Shown here: positions 9,254-16,947 of the stretch, piece by piece
How the letters are laid out: each line of letters opens with the position of its first letter
Position numbering within the stretch: the stretch's first letter is position 1
NCBI RefSeq assembly: GCF_004402705.1
Contig: NZ_SOFM01000011.1
Span: 1-64,000, forward strand
Length of the DNA: 64,000 nt
Direction: 5' to 3'
DNA from: Cryobacterium mannosilyticum
Lineage (GTDB): Bacteria; Actinomycetota; Actinomycetes; Actinomycetales; Microbacteriaceae
Made by a program: the position numbers and the translations under genes
The notes under the pieces: generated by a model
Told to the model about the DNA's origin: nothing
The model's input: only the letters and a program-made list of their open reading frames with translations
The model's database searches: none

Positions 9254-10579
9254 CTAACGGACCTGTCGCTTGGGCGCGCCGTGCACGCGGGTGGCGGCCC
9301 GCCGGTCGGAGGACGCCTCGGGCGTGACCCACCGGGCGACCCCGGCCAGAATCAGGAGCACGGCCCCGACGACGGCCGCGCCCAAGAACGCGGCGCCCGC
9401 GCCTGCCGCCTCGACGAGCACCCCGGCCAGGGCGCTTCCGGCCGCGGCCCCGACGTTGTGCGCCGTATTGACCCAGGTCGTCGCCTCGATCTCCCGCCCG
9501 CCGCGGCCGAAGTCACTCGCACCGACGTAGGCCACGATCATGATCGGCGACAGGCAGAGCCCGGCCAGCGCGATCAGGACGCCAAGCGCCAGCGTCGACG
9601 TGGCCAGTCCGGCGGCGGCGATCCCGGCCGCGAAGAGAGCGGCGATGACGAACAACTGTCGTCGTGCCGACGACCGGATCCGCAGGGCGCCGTAGACGAG
9701 CCCGCCGACCGCGCTGCCGGCGGCGAAGAGAGCGAGCACGATTCCCGCCTCGGCGGTCGAACCGGCATGGCCGGTCGCGCCGCCCGGAGCGGTGGCGCCA
9801 ATCCAGGCTGGGACCGCGATGTAGACGGTGCCGACGAGGACCCCGGCCGCGAGTACGGGCAGCAGCAGGGCTGCGAAGCGCGGGTCGGTCAGAAGAGCAT
9901 CGCCCGGCGTGCGCCCGTCGGCCTCGGCCGGGGCCTGGCCGGGCAGCATGGCCGGGGAGGAGACCATCAGCGCGGTCCCGACCACGATCAGGGCCGCGGG
10001 AATGAGCAGGGCCGTGCTGGGGGAGATCCAGAGCAGGATCGCCCCCGCGAGCACCGGGCCGGCCAGGTAGAGCACCTCCTCCAGCACGGCATCGAGGCTG
10101 AGGGCCTTCCGGAGGAGTCCGGGGGCCGGCAGGAGAGCCGCCCAGAGCACACGCATGATCGGTCCGAGCGGCGGCGCGACGGCGCCGACGACGCCGGCCA
10201 GCGCGATGCTCCACCAGGCCGAGTCGCCGGCCCCGGTCGCGAGGGCGAGCAGGCCGAGGGACGCGGCGAAAGAGAGTGAGAGCGTGAGCAGCATCCGTCG
10301 GCGGCCGAACCGGTCGATCAGCCGGGCCCGCAGCGGCGCCAGGAAGCCGGCGGTGGCCCCGTAAACGCCCATGGCGGACCCGGCAACCGCGTAAGACCCG
10401 GTGGCTGTTTCGACCGCGATGAGCATCGGCAGGCCGACGAGCGCATACGCGAAGCGGCCGGCGAGGGCGCTAGCGAAGACGAAAGGAACCCCGGGTGTCG
10501 TGAGCACGGCGGCGTAACCCGGCCGGGCGGCGTCGAGGGGCCGTGACGGCGGAATGGGTACTGAGGAAGAGGAGGGCAT
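9254..10579 (-). CDS. MFS transporter, substrate unknown
   Basis: A 441-residue polytopic protein with about twelve hydrophobic segments in two halves. The loop between helices 2 and 3 reads RLIDRFGRRRML, the major-facilitator signature that follows helix 2. The N-terminus is short and Pro-rich (start ATG at 10579, preceded by CGGAG at a good distance). Family members move small solutes or drugs by proton coupling; nothing here fixes direction or cargo, although the domain balance resembles actinobacterial drug-efflux-like permeases. It lies upstream of the unknown paralogue pair on the same strand with a 162-bp gap, so a link to them is possible but not shown. Confidence 0.82.
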   Translation of the reverse strand: MPSSSSVPIPPSRPLDAARPGYAAVLTTPGVPFVFASALAGRFAYALVGLPMLIAVETATGSYAVAGSAMGVYGATAGFLAPLRARLIDRFGRRRMLLTLSLSFAASLGLLALATGAGDSAWWSIALAGVVGAVAPPLGPIMRVLWAALLPAPGLLRKALSLDAVLEEVLYLAGPVLAGAILLWISPSTALLIPAALIVVGTALMVSSPAMLPGQAPAEADGRTPGDALLTDPRFAALLLPVLAAGVLVGTVYIAVPAWIGATAPGGATGHAGSTAEAGIVLALFAAGSAVGGLVYGALRIRSSARRQLFVIAALFAAGIAAAGLATSTLALGVLIALAGLCLSPIMIVAYVGASDFGRGGREIEATTWVNTAHNVGAAAGSALAGVLVEAAGAGAAFLGAAVVGAVLLILAGVARWVTPEASSDRRAATRVHGAPKRQVR

Positions 10580-10667
10580 GGACGAAACTCCGAAGAATGT
10601 GCGCGCCGGGCGCGAGTGAAGGAACCGGGTGGTCGAAGCCGAACCGGTCGCTAATCACACAAGGGGA

Positions 10668-10696
10668 GCATCCGGCCACCAAAGCCGATCGGATGC
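10668..10696 (-). terminator. Inverted GCATCCG/CGGATGC pair 3' of the SDR gene
   Basis: GCATCCG at 10668-10674 and CGGATGC at 10690-10696 form a 7-bp stem 14 bp past the SDR stop codon. No T-run follows on the minus strand, so termination activity is uncertain. The arms are copies of the motif discussed in the findings. Confidence 0.35.
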
Positions 10697-10709
10697 CGCC
10701 CGGCCGGTT

Positions 10710-12218
10710 TCACCAGGTGGCGGGCTTGTAGTCCTTGAGGAAGACACCGTAGAGGTCTTCGCCGGCCTCGCCGCGCACGATCGGGTCGTAGACGCGCGCC
10801 GCACCGTCGACGAGGTCGAGCGGGGCGTGGAACCCCTCCTCGGCGAGGCGCACCTTGGTGGGGTGGGGGCGTTCGTCGGTGATCCAGCCCGTGTCGACGC
10901 TCGTCATCAGGATGCGGTCGGAGAGCATCTCTTTCGCGCTGGTGCGGGTGAGCATGTTCAGCGCGGCCTTGGCCATGTTGGTGTGCGGGTGGCCGGGGCC
11001 CTTGTACCCGCGGCCGAACACGCCCTCCATCGCGGACACGTTGACGATGTAGGTGCGCCGGGCGCCGGATGCGGCCATCGACGCACGCAGGCGGCTCACC
11101 AGCACGAACGGCGCAGTGGTGTTGCACAGCTGCACCTCGAGCATCTCGAGCGGGTCGACGTCCTCGACGTTCGCGGTCCAGCTGTTCGCCTCATGCAGGT
11201 CGGGGACGAGCCCGCCGGCGTCGATGGCGGTGCCGGCGGCGAGGCGTTCGAGCGACGACGAGCCCGGGGCGAGGGCCAGGGCGGTGAGGTCGTCGGCGGT
11301 CAGCACGGACGAGGCCGTGCCGGCGGCCGCGGCGGCCAGGATCGGGTGGCTGGTCACGGACGCCGCCAGGGCCGTCGGGTGCGCGTCATTGGTGTGGCCG
11401 AAGCTGACGATCTCGGGGATGCTGCCCTCGGGAAGCGGCGACGACTCGGCCTCGACCAGCATCGAGTAGGAGCCGGGGGAGCGACGCACGGTCTGCGCCG
11501 CGTTGTTGATCAGGATGTCGAGCGGGCCGGCCGCGGCAACGGAGTCGGCCAGGCCGATCACCTGGGCCGGGTCGCGCAGGTCGATCCCGACGATACGCAA
11601 CCGGTGCAGCCACTCGGACGAATCCGGCATGGCACTGAACCGGCGCACCGCGTCGCGCGGGAACCGGGTGGTGATGGTGGTGTGGGCGCCGTCGCGCAGC
11701 AGGCGCAGGGCGATGTACATGCCGATCTTCGCGCGGCCACCGGTGAGCAGGGCGCGCTTGCCGGTCAGGTCGGTGCGGGCATCCCGTTTCGCGTGACTCA
11801 TCGCCGCGCAGGCCGGGCAGAGCTGGTGGTAGAAGGCGTCGACGAGGGTGTACTTCTGCTTGCAGATGTAGCAGGCCCGGGGAACGAGCAACTCGCCCGC
11901 GGACGCCCGGTCCGTGCCGAGGCGCAGCTGGGCGCCGATGGTCTCGTCGTCGATGCGGGTGGGGGCGCCCGTGGCGGTCGCGGCGATCACCTCACGGTCG
12001 GCGTCCGCGATGGCCTGGCGCTTCTCGCCGCGCCGGGCGATCTTCACCGACTTGAACATCTTGGCGGTGGCCTGTCGCACGGTGACGAAGTCGGGGTCTT
12101 CGGGGTCGATCTCGCTCAGCGAGGCGAGCACGCGCAGTGCGATCGCCATCTCGGCGGGGTCGATGGTGGGTGCTGCCTCCGTCGAGGGTGCGGGCTCGGT
12201 CGAAGGCGCGGTGCTCAT
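10710..12218 (-). CDS. Zinc-ribbon SDR-family protein with non-canonical active site
   Basis: The 502-residue protein is a fusion. Residues 1-110 are a low-complexity then helical region; Cys116, Cys119, Cys134 and Cys137 form a CxxC...CxxC zinc ribbon; from about 150 a short-chain dehydrogenase fold begins (LLTGGRAKIG nucleotide-binding motif, DILINNAAQT, VNVSAMEG). The usual YxxxK catalytic pair reads TNMAK: Thr413 replaces Tyr while Lys417 remains. The same HTNMAK arrangement recurs, to my knowledge, in a family of uncharacterised SDR proteins, so it is likely a family trait rather than a mutation. A TAGACT -10 box stands six bases before the ATG, so translation is probably leaderless. Reaction unknown. 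Confidence 0.82.
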   Translation of the reverse strand: MSTAPSTEPAPSTEAAPTIDPAEMAIALRVLASLSEIDPEDPDFVTVRQATAKMFKSVKIARRGEKRQAIADADREVIAATATGAPTRIDDETIGAQLRLGTDRASAGELLVPRACYICKQKYTLVDAFYHQLCPACAAMSHAKRDARTDLTGKRALLTGGRAKIGMYIALRLLRDGAHTTITTRFPRDAVRRFSAMPDSSEWLHRLRIVGIDLRDPAQVIGLADSVAAAGPLDILINNAAQTVRRSPGSYSMLVEAESSPLPEGSIPEIVSFGHTNDAHPTALAASVTSHPILAAAAAGTASSVLTADDLTALALAPGSSSLERLAAGTAIDAGGLVPDLHEANSWTANVEDVDPLEMLEVQLCNTTAPFVLVSRLRASMAASGARRTYIVNVSAMEGVFGRGYKGPGHPHTNMAKAALNMLTRTSAKEMLSDRILMTSVDTGWITDERPHPTKVRLAEEGFHAPLDLVDGAARVYDPIVRGEAGEDLYGVFLKDYKPATW

Positions 12219-12224
12219 CCGTCA

Positions 12225-12230
12225 AGTCTA
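12225..12230 (-). promoter_or_regulatory. -10 box of the SDR gene (leaderless)
   Basis: TAGACT, then six bases, then the ATG at 12218 on the minus strand. Transcription would start on or next to the A of the start codon. Confidence 0.6.
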
Positions 12231-12246
12231 CGATCCTCTCCCGAAC

Positions 12247-12312
12247 CAACTGTTGCCCGGCCGGACAACAGTTGCCGGTGTGGCGGCGACAGTTGTCCGT
12301 TCGGGCAACAAA
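12247..12312. repeat. Palindromic intergenic element, copy A
   Basis: Nested inverted repeats: outer TGTTGCCCG (12251-12259) with CGGGCAACA (12302-12310); inner CGGACAAC (12262-12269) with GTTGTCCG (12292-12299); central GCCGGTGTG. A related element with the same order of parts lies at 31016-31084. It fills most of the gap between the SDR start and the MFS stop. Confidence 0.7.
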
Positions 12313-12329
12313 TGGTGGAGAAAGTCGGG

Positions 12330-13940
12330 CTAGACCTTGAGTGGCTCCGGCTGGTCGTCCAGCACCGGAAGCTCAATCGACGAGGTCGGCGGCTCATAGG
12401 TGTGGTCGAACGGCATCTCGTCGGTGTTCAGGTCGGGGTTGTCGTCCTGGGTGGCGACGAGTTCACGGGCCTCGAAGACCGAGTCGACGCTCGGCATCGA
12501 CCCGAGCAGCGGCAGGCCCGCGGTCTCCCGCATGAAGAAGATCGCGATTCCGCCGACGACGGATGTTCCCATCAGGTAGTACGCCGGCATCATGTCATCG
12601 CCGGTGCCCGCGATCAGCGCCGCAATGATGAACGGCGTGGTGCCGCCGAAAATGGCGACGGAGAAGTTGTACGCGATGCCCATCGCACCGTAGCGGCTTT
12701 CGGTCGGGAACAGCGCCGGCAGGGCCGAGGCGAGGTTGGAGACGTAGAACGTGACGGGCAGGGCGATCAGGGCCAGGCCGAGCAGAGTCGACCAGATCTC
12801 GCCGACGCCGATCAGCATGAAGGCGGGGACGGACAGCACGATGGCCGTCGCCGACCCCATCCAGAGCACGGGACGGCGGCCGATCTTGTCGGAGAGGCGT
12901 CCGGCCAGCGGGATGCACAGGGACATGATCACCAGGATCGGGATCGTCAGCAGGGTGCCGTGGAGCTCGTCGTACCCCTTGGTCGCGGTCAGGTATGTCG
13001 GCATGTACGAGGTCAGGGCGTAGCCCAGGCTGTTGGCCGCGGCGACGAGGATCATGGCGACGATGATGCCGCGCCAGTGCGCCTTGAACGTGCTGACCGG
13101 ACCGTTCGAGGTGCTGGACTCGTCGGTGAACGACGGGTCCGTGGCGGCCAGTTCCTTGGCATCCAGGGACGCCTGGAAGGTGGGGGATTCCTCGATCTTC
13201 AGTCGGAACCAGATCGCGATCAGGCCGAGAGGTCCGGCGATGAGGAACGGGATTCTCCAGCCCCAGTCCTCCATGACCGGCTGTCCGAGCGTGACCTGAA
13301 GCACGGACACGAGCGCGGCACCGATGGCGAAACCGAGATAGCTGCCCATGTCGAGCAGGCTCGCGAAGAAACCGCGGTGCTTGTCGGGCGAGTGCTCGCT
13401 GACGAAGGTGGTGGCGCCGGCGTACTCACCGCCGGTGGAGAAGCCCTGCACGAGCTTGGTGAAGACGAGGAGCGCGGCGGCGAGCATGCCGACCATGGCG
13501 TAGCTGGGCAGCAGGCCCACCGCGAAGGTGGATGCCGCCATCAGGATCAGGGTCATCGACAGGACCCTCTGGCGGCCGATCTTGTCTCCCAGCCAGCCGA
13601 AGAAGACTCCACCGAGCGGGCGGGCGATGAAGGTCGCAGCGAAGGTGCCGAGCAGGAAGAGCGTCTGAACGGTCTTGTCCGCCTCGGGGAGGAACACCGG
13701 GCCCATCGTCGTGATCAGGTAGCCGAACACTCCGACGTCGTACCATTCCATGGTGTTACCGACGATGGTTCCGCCGAGTGCCTTCTTCAGGCGGGACTGG
13801 TCGACCACGTTGACGTGGGACACCTTTAAGCGGCGCTTCAGGAGTGGATTCTTGATCTTCCCGGAGGCGTTTTTGACGCCCTTTTTCAGGTCGGTCATGC
13901 TGGGGTCTCTCGGCATTTTGGCTTCTCTCGTGGAGGTCAT
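12330..13940 (-). CDS. MFS transporter, metabolite:H+ symporter (ProP/MHS-like)
   Basis: The 536-residue protein has an N-terminal charged tail of about 50 residues, then the MHS-family opening GGTIVGNTMEWYDVGVFGYL and twelve transmembrane segments. The helix 2-3 loop GWLGDKIGRQRVL and helix 8-9 loop GRLSDKIGRRPVL are classic major-facilitator signatures. MHS members import metabolites such as betaine, proline, shikimate or citrate with protons; ProP-like osmolyte uptake is one plausible role but not proven. In-frame ATG codons at 13940, 13916 and 13898 are all possible starts; 13916 is preceded by GAGAGAAG, so the first eight residues may not be made. Palindromic element A lies just after the stop. 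Confidence 0.85.
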   Translation of the reverse strand: MTSTREAKMPRDPSMTDLKKGVKNASGKIKNPLLKRRLKVSHVNVVDQSRLKKALGGTIVGNTMEWYDVGVFGYLITTMGPVFLPEADKTVQTLFLLGTFAATFIARPLGGVFFGWLGDKIGRQRVLSMTLILMAASTFAVGLLPSYAMVGMLAAALLVFTKLVQGFSTGGEYAGATTFVSEHSPDKHRGFFASLLDMGSYLGFAIGAALVSVLQVTLGQPVMEDWGWRIPFLIAGPLGLIAIWFRLKIEESPTFQASLDAKELAATDPSFTDESSTSNGPVSTFKAHWRGIIVAMILVAAANSLGYALTSYMPTYLTATKGYDELHGTLLTIPILVIMSLCIPLAGRLSDKIGRRPVLWMGSATAIVLSVPAFMLIGVGEIWSTLLGLALIALPVTFYVSNLASALPALFPTESRYGAMGIAYNFSVAIFGGTTPFIIAALIAGTGDDMMPAYYLMGTSVVGGIAIFFMRETAGLPLLGSMPSVDSVFEARELVATQDDNPDLNTDEMPFDHTYEPPTSSIELPVLDDQPEPLKV

Positions 13941-14089
13941 GTACAGGTGAAGTAAAGGGGCCCGTTCTCGGGCATAACTAGCAATTTTAGCGCAAAAACG
14001 CCGTCAACCCGAATTTCTGCCGGAGATAGGGCCCCTGGACAGGGGTTTACACAAGGGTGGTGCCGGGCATTCGGGGGGTATTCGGCACC

Positions 14090-14095
14090 TAGGCT
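14090..14095 (+). promoter_or_regulatory. -10 box of the DsbA-like gene (leaderless)
   Basis: TAGGCT, seven bases, then ATG at 14103. This favours 14103 over the GTG at 14097, which would lie upstream of or at the transcript start. Confidence 0.6.
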
Positions 14096-14102
14096 GGTGG
14101 CC

Positions 14103-14705
14103 ATGGCTGACTCCGTGAAGTTCTGGTTCGACCCCTCCTGTCCCTGGGCGTGGATGACATCCCGCTGGGTGGGAGAGGTCGCCGAATTGCGCGGTTTCGA
14201 CGTGACCTGGTGCGTGATGAGCCTTGCCGTGCTCAACGAGGACAACGAGGTCAGTGAGGAGTACCGTTCCTTCTTCCCGCGGGCGCTGAAATACACCCGC
14301 CTGGTGCAGGCCGCGCAGGAGCTGCACGGCCAGAAGACCGTCAAGGCGCTCTACGACGCGCTGGGCACCCGAATTCACCCGGGCGGCAGCATCGAGCCCG
14401 ATGAGGTCATCCCTGCCGCACTGGCCGAGGTCGGGCTACCCGCCTCCTTCGCGGCCTGGGCCGACAGCACCCATTATGACGAGCAGATGCGGGCCAGTCA
14501 CTTCGACGGGATGAACCGGGTCGGCCAGGACGTGGGCACCCCGGTGATCGCGGTCAACGATGTGGCCTTCTTCGGCCCCGTGGTGTCCCCGGCGCCCAAG
14601 GGCGACCAGGCGCTTGCGCTCTGGGACGGCGTTGTCGCAGTGGCCGGCTACGACGGTTTCTTCGAGATGAAGCGCACCCGCACGGTCGGCCCCATCTTCG
14701 ACTAG
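14103..14705 (+). CDS. DsbA-family protein, mycothiol-dependent nitroreductase-like (Rv2466c family)
   Basis: The protein (200 residues) has a thioredoxin-fold opening with FWFDPSCPWAW and the motifs MSLAVLNE, DVGTPVIAVNDVAFFGPVL-like and a C-terminal FFEMKRTRT, all features of the Rv2466c family of mycobacteria. Rv2466c is a mycothiol-dependent reductase that activates nitro prodrugs and protects against oxidative stress. Here the active site reads CPWA: the N-terminal cysteine is kept, the second is alanine, so a monothiol mechanism with mycothiol is expected. It has its own leaderless promoter and precedes rpiB by 52 bp. Family assignment is strong; the natural substrate is unknown. Confidence 0.88.
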   Translation: MADSVKFWFDPSCPWAWMTSRWVGEVAELRGFDVTWCVMSLAVLNEDNEVSEEYRSFFPRALKYTRLVQAAQELHGQKTVKALYDALGTRIHPGGSIEPDEVIPAALAEVGLPASFAAWADSTHYDEQMRASHFDGMNRVGQDVGTPVIAVNDVAFFGPVVSPAPKGDQALALWDGVVAVAGYDGFFEMKRTRTVGPIFD

Positions 14706-14745
14706 GCACGCGTGGGCGACCGACGCTGAACGGTGCCGGACTAAA

Positions 14746-14751
14746 TAGACT
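14746..14751 (+). promoter_or_regulatory. -10 box of rpiB (leaderless)
   Basis: TAGACT, six bases (CGTGTC), then the rpiB ATG. No ribosome-binding site precedes the start, consistent with a leaderless transcript. Confidence 0.65.
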
Positions 14752-14757
14752 CGTGTC

Positions 14758-15261
14758 ATGCGCATCTACATCGCCACCGATCACGCCGGGCTCGATTTCA
14801 GCCGCCACCTGTTCGAGCATCTCACCGAGGCCGGCCACGACGTCATCGACCACGGCCCGCAAACCTACGACGCCCTGGACGACTACCCGTCGTTCTGCAT
14901 CAACGCGGCCCAGGCCGTCGTCAACGACCAGGCCGCGGGCATCGAGGCGCTCGGCGTGGTCTTCGGCGGCTCGGGCAACGGTGAGCAGATGGCGGCCAAC
15001 AAGGTCGTCGGGGCCCGGGCGGCCCTGGTCTGGAGCCTCAACACGGCCAGGCTTGCCCGCGAGCACAACAACGCGAACGTCATCTCGATCGGGGCCAGGC
15101 AGCACACCATCGACGAGGCGATCACCTTCATCGACGCGTTCATCGCCGAGCCGTTCCCGGCCGACGAACGGCACCTGCGTCGCATCCGCCAGCTCGCAGA
15201 GTACGAGGCGACCCGCGACATCGTCGGCAAGAACATCGTCGGCGAAGACATCGTGCGCTAG
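14758..15261 (+). CDS. rpiB: Ribose-5-phosphate isomerase B
   Basis: The 167-residue protein starts MRIYIATDHAGLDF, the phosphate/ring-opening segment of the LacAB/RpiB fold, and contains GVVFGGSGNGEQMAANKVVGAR, the actinobacterial-type active-site loop in which the base is a glutamate rather than the cysteine of Escherichia coli RpiB. It interconverts ribose 5-phosphate and ribulose 5-phosphate in the pentose phosphate pathway. The Nei-type glycosylase gene begins one base after its stop codon, so the two are co-transcribed. Its own leaderless promoter lies in the gap after the DsbA-like gene. Confidence 0.93.
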   Translation: MRIYIATDHAGLDFSRHLFEHLTEAGHDVIDHGPQTYDALDDYPSFCINAAQAVVNDQAAGIEALGVVFGGSGNGEQMAANKVVGARAALVWSLNTARLAREHNNANVISIGARQHTIDEAITFIDAFIAEPFPADERHLRRIRQLAEYEATRDIVGKNIVGEDIVR

Positions 15262-15262
15262 C

Positions 15263-16267
15263 GTGCCCGAGGGCCACTCCGTACACCGCATCGCCCGCCA
15301 GTTCGCCCGCAATTTCGTCGGCCGGAGGGTGCACCTCTCCTCGCCGCAGGGACGTTTCGCCGCGGGCGCCGCGCTGCTCGACGGCCATGTGATGACGGAT
15401 GCCCGCGCCGTGGGCAAGCAGATGTTCCTCGAGTTCGACCACGGGCTGTGGCTGCGGGTGCACCTGGGCATGTACGGCGCGTGGGACTTCGCCGGGGACA
15501 TCCTGATGGATGCGACGATCGCGTCCGCGAACGGCCGGATGGGCCAGACCAGCCAGCGCGGAACCGACGTGGACTCCGCCGTGCTGGATGCGGCGGTGCT
15601 GGATTCCGCGGGGGAGAACTCGATGCACAGCATCGGCGCGCCGCGGCGCACCCGGGTGCGAATGGCCGAGCAGGAGAAGGAGATCGACCAGCCGGGCACC
15701 TTCCCACCGGAGCCGGTCGGCCAGGTGCGAGTGCGCCTGCTCACCGACACGGTGTCGGCCGACCTGCGCGGGCCGACGGCGTGCGAGGTGCTCGACCCGG
15801 CGCAGGTGCAGGCCGTGATCGACAAGGCCGGACCGGACCCGCAACTCGACGACAGCACGGCCGCGGAGGACCGGTTCACCGCCGTGGTGCGGCGCAAGCC
15901 CACCCCCATCGGTCTGCTCCTGATGGACCAGTCCGTCGTCAGCGGCATCGGCAATGTCTACCGCGCCGAGCTGCTCTTCCGGGCCCAGGTGAACCCGTAC
16001 GCCCCGGGGAAGTCGCTCCCGGAAGACACCGTGCGCGACCTGTGGCGGGACTGGGCGCACCTGCTGAAGATCGGGGTGGAGACCGGTCAGATGATGACCA
16101 TGGACGACCTCGACGGTGACGAGTGGCGGCTGGCCATGAAGAACCGCGCCGACCGGCACTGGGTCTACAAACGCGAGGGTCTGCCCTGCCGGATCTGCGG
16201 CACCCACATCACCCTCGCCGAGATGGGTGCCCGCAAGCTGTACTTCTGCCCGCGCTGCCAGGCCTGA
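15263..16267 (+). CDS. Fpg/Nei-family DNA glycosylase
   Basis: The GTG start gives V-PEGHSVHR: after removal of the initiator residue Pro becomes the N-terminal nucleophile and Glu the next catalytic residue, the invariant pair of this family. The H2TH region contains QSVVSGIGNVYRAELLF, and the C-terminus has a zinc finger CRICGTHITLAEMGARKLYFC split by about 20 residues with the closing CPRC. It excises oxidised bases and nicks the abasic site. Spacing of one base to rpiB means coupling. Residues 110-190 hold an Asp/Ala-rich insertion typical of actinobacterial Nei1-like members. Whether it prefers pyrimidines (Nei) or purines (Fpg) is not settled, but the PEGHS start favours Nei. Confidence 0.9.
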   Translation: MPEGHSVHRIARQFARNFVGRRVHLSSPQGRFAAGAALLDGHVMTDARAVGKQMFLEFDHGLWLRVHLGMYGAWDFAGDILMDATIASANGRMGQTSQRGTDVDSAVLDAAVLDSAGENSMHSIGAPRRTRVRMAEQEKEIDQPGTFPPEPVGQVRVRLLTDTVSADLRGPTACEVLDPAQVQAVIDKAGPDPQLDDSTAAEDRFTAVVRRKPTPIGLLLMDQSVVSGIGNVYRAELLFRAQVNPYAPGKSLPEDTVRDLWRDWAHLLKIGVETGQMMTMDDLDGDEWRLAMKNRADRHWVYKREGLPCRICGTHITLAEMGARKLYFCPRCQA

Positions 16268-16296
16268 ACCATGCCCAGAGACAGGAACCTCGACCG

Positions 16297-16947
16297 ATGA
16301 GACACAATCCCTCATTCGCGCTGGACGACCCGGCCGAGATCAGGCGCCTGGTGCGGGAGAACCCGTGGGCGACCATGATCAGCCACACCTCCGACGGGGA
16401 ACTCGTCGCCTCGCACTACCCGGTCGTGCTCGACGAGGACAGCGACGAGATCGTACTGCTGAGCCATGTCGGCCGGCCGGACGAGCAGCTGCACGAGCTC
16501 GGCCGGCACGAACTGCTGGTGGTGATCCAGGGGCCCCACGGTTACATCTCGCCCGGCTGGTACGACGCGTCACCGGCCGTCCCCACCTGGAACTTCATCA
16601 CCGCCCACCTCTACGGCACCCCCGAACTTCTCGGCGCCGCCGAGAACCTCGCCGTGCTCGACCGGCTCGTCGACCACTTCGAAGACCGGATGCCCGATCC
16701 CCGGCGGTTGAACGGCACCGCCGAGAATGCCGCCTACGCCGCCCGGATCTCGGCCGGCACGGTCGGCTTCCGGCTGCGGGTGACCCGGGTGGTTGCCAAG
16801 AGCAAGCTCAGCCAGAACAGGCCCGTCGAGACCGTCGCCCGGATCCTGACCGAACTGGAAGGCTCCGGGCCCTATGCCAGCCCGACCCTTGCCGCCGAGA
16901 TGCGCCGGGTGCACGGCCGGACCGACTCACCGGGCGACCGGTCGTGA
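16297..16947 (+). CDS. FMN-binding negative transcriptional regulator-like protein (PaiB family)
   Basis: The 216-residue protein carries the split-barrel flavin fold of the PaiB family: ENPWATMISH near the N-terminus, LLSHVGRPDEQ, and GPHGYISPGWYD-ASPAVPTWNF, the most conserved block of the family. PaiB of Bacillus was described as a repressor of protease and sporulation genes, but most members probably are flavin- or haem-linked enzymes, so the regulator name should be read with care. It starts 29 bp after the glycosylase and its stop overlaps the amidohydrolase start (GTGA), so it sits in the rpiB operon. Confidence 0.85.
   Translation: MRHNPSFALDDPAEIRRLVRENPWATMISHTSDGELVASHYPVVLDEDSDEIVLLSHVGRPDEQLHELGRHELLVVIQGPHGYISPGWYDASPAVPTWNFITAHLYGTPELLGAAENLAVLDRLVDHFEDRMPDPRRLNGTAENAAYAARISAGTVGFRLRVTRVVAKSKLSQNRPVETVARILTELEGSGPYASPTLAAEMRRVHGRTDSPGDRS

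Noticed and set aside
10629..13829. A 1066-codon plus-strand frame across the SDR and MFS genes
   Set aside because: It crosses two genes with firm protein motifs on the minus strand and an intergenic palindrome; its product is low-complexity and hydrophilic with no family features.
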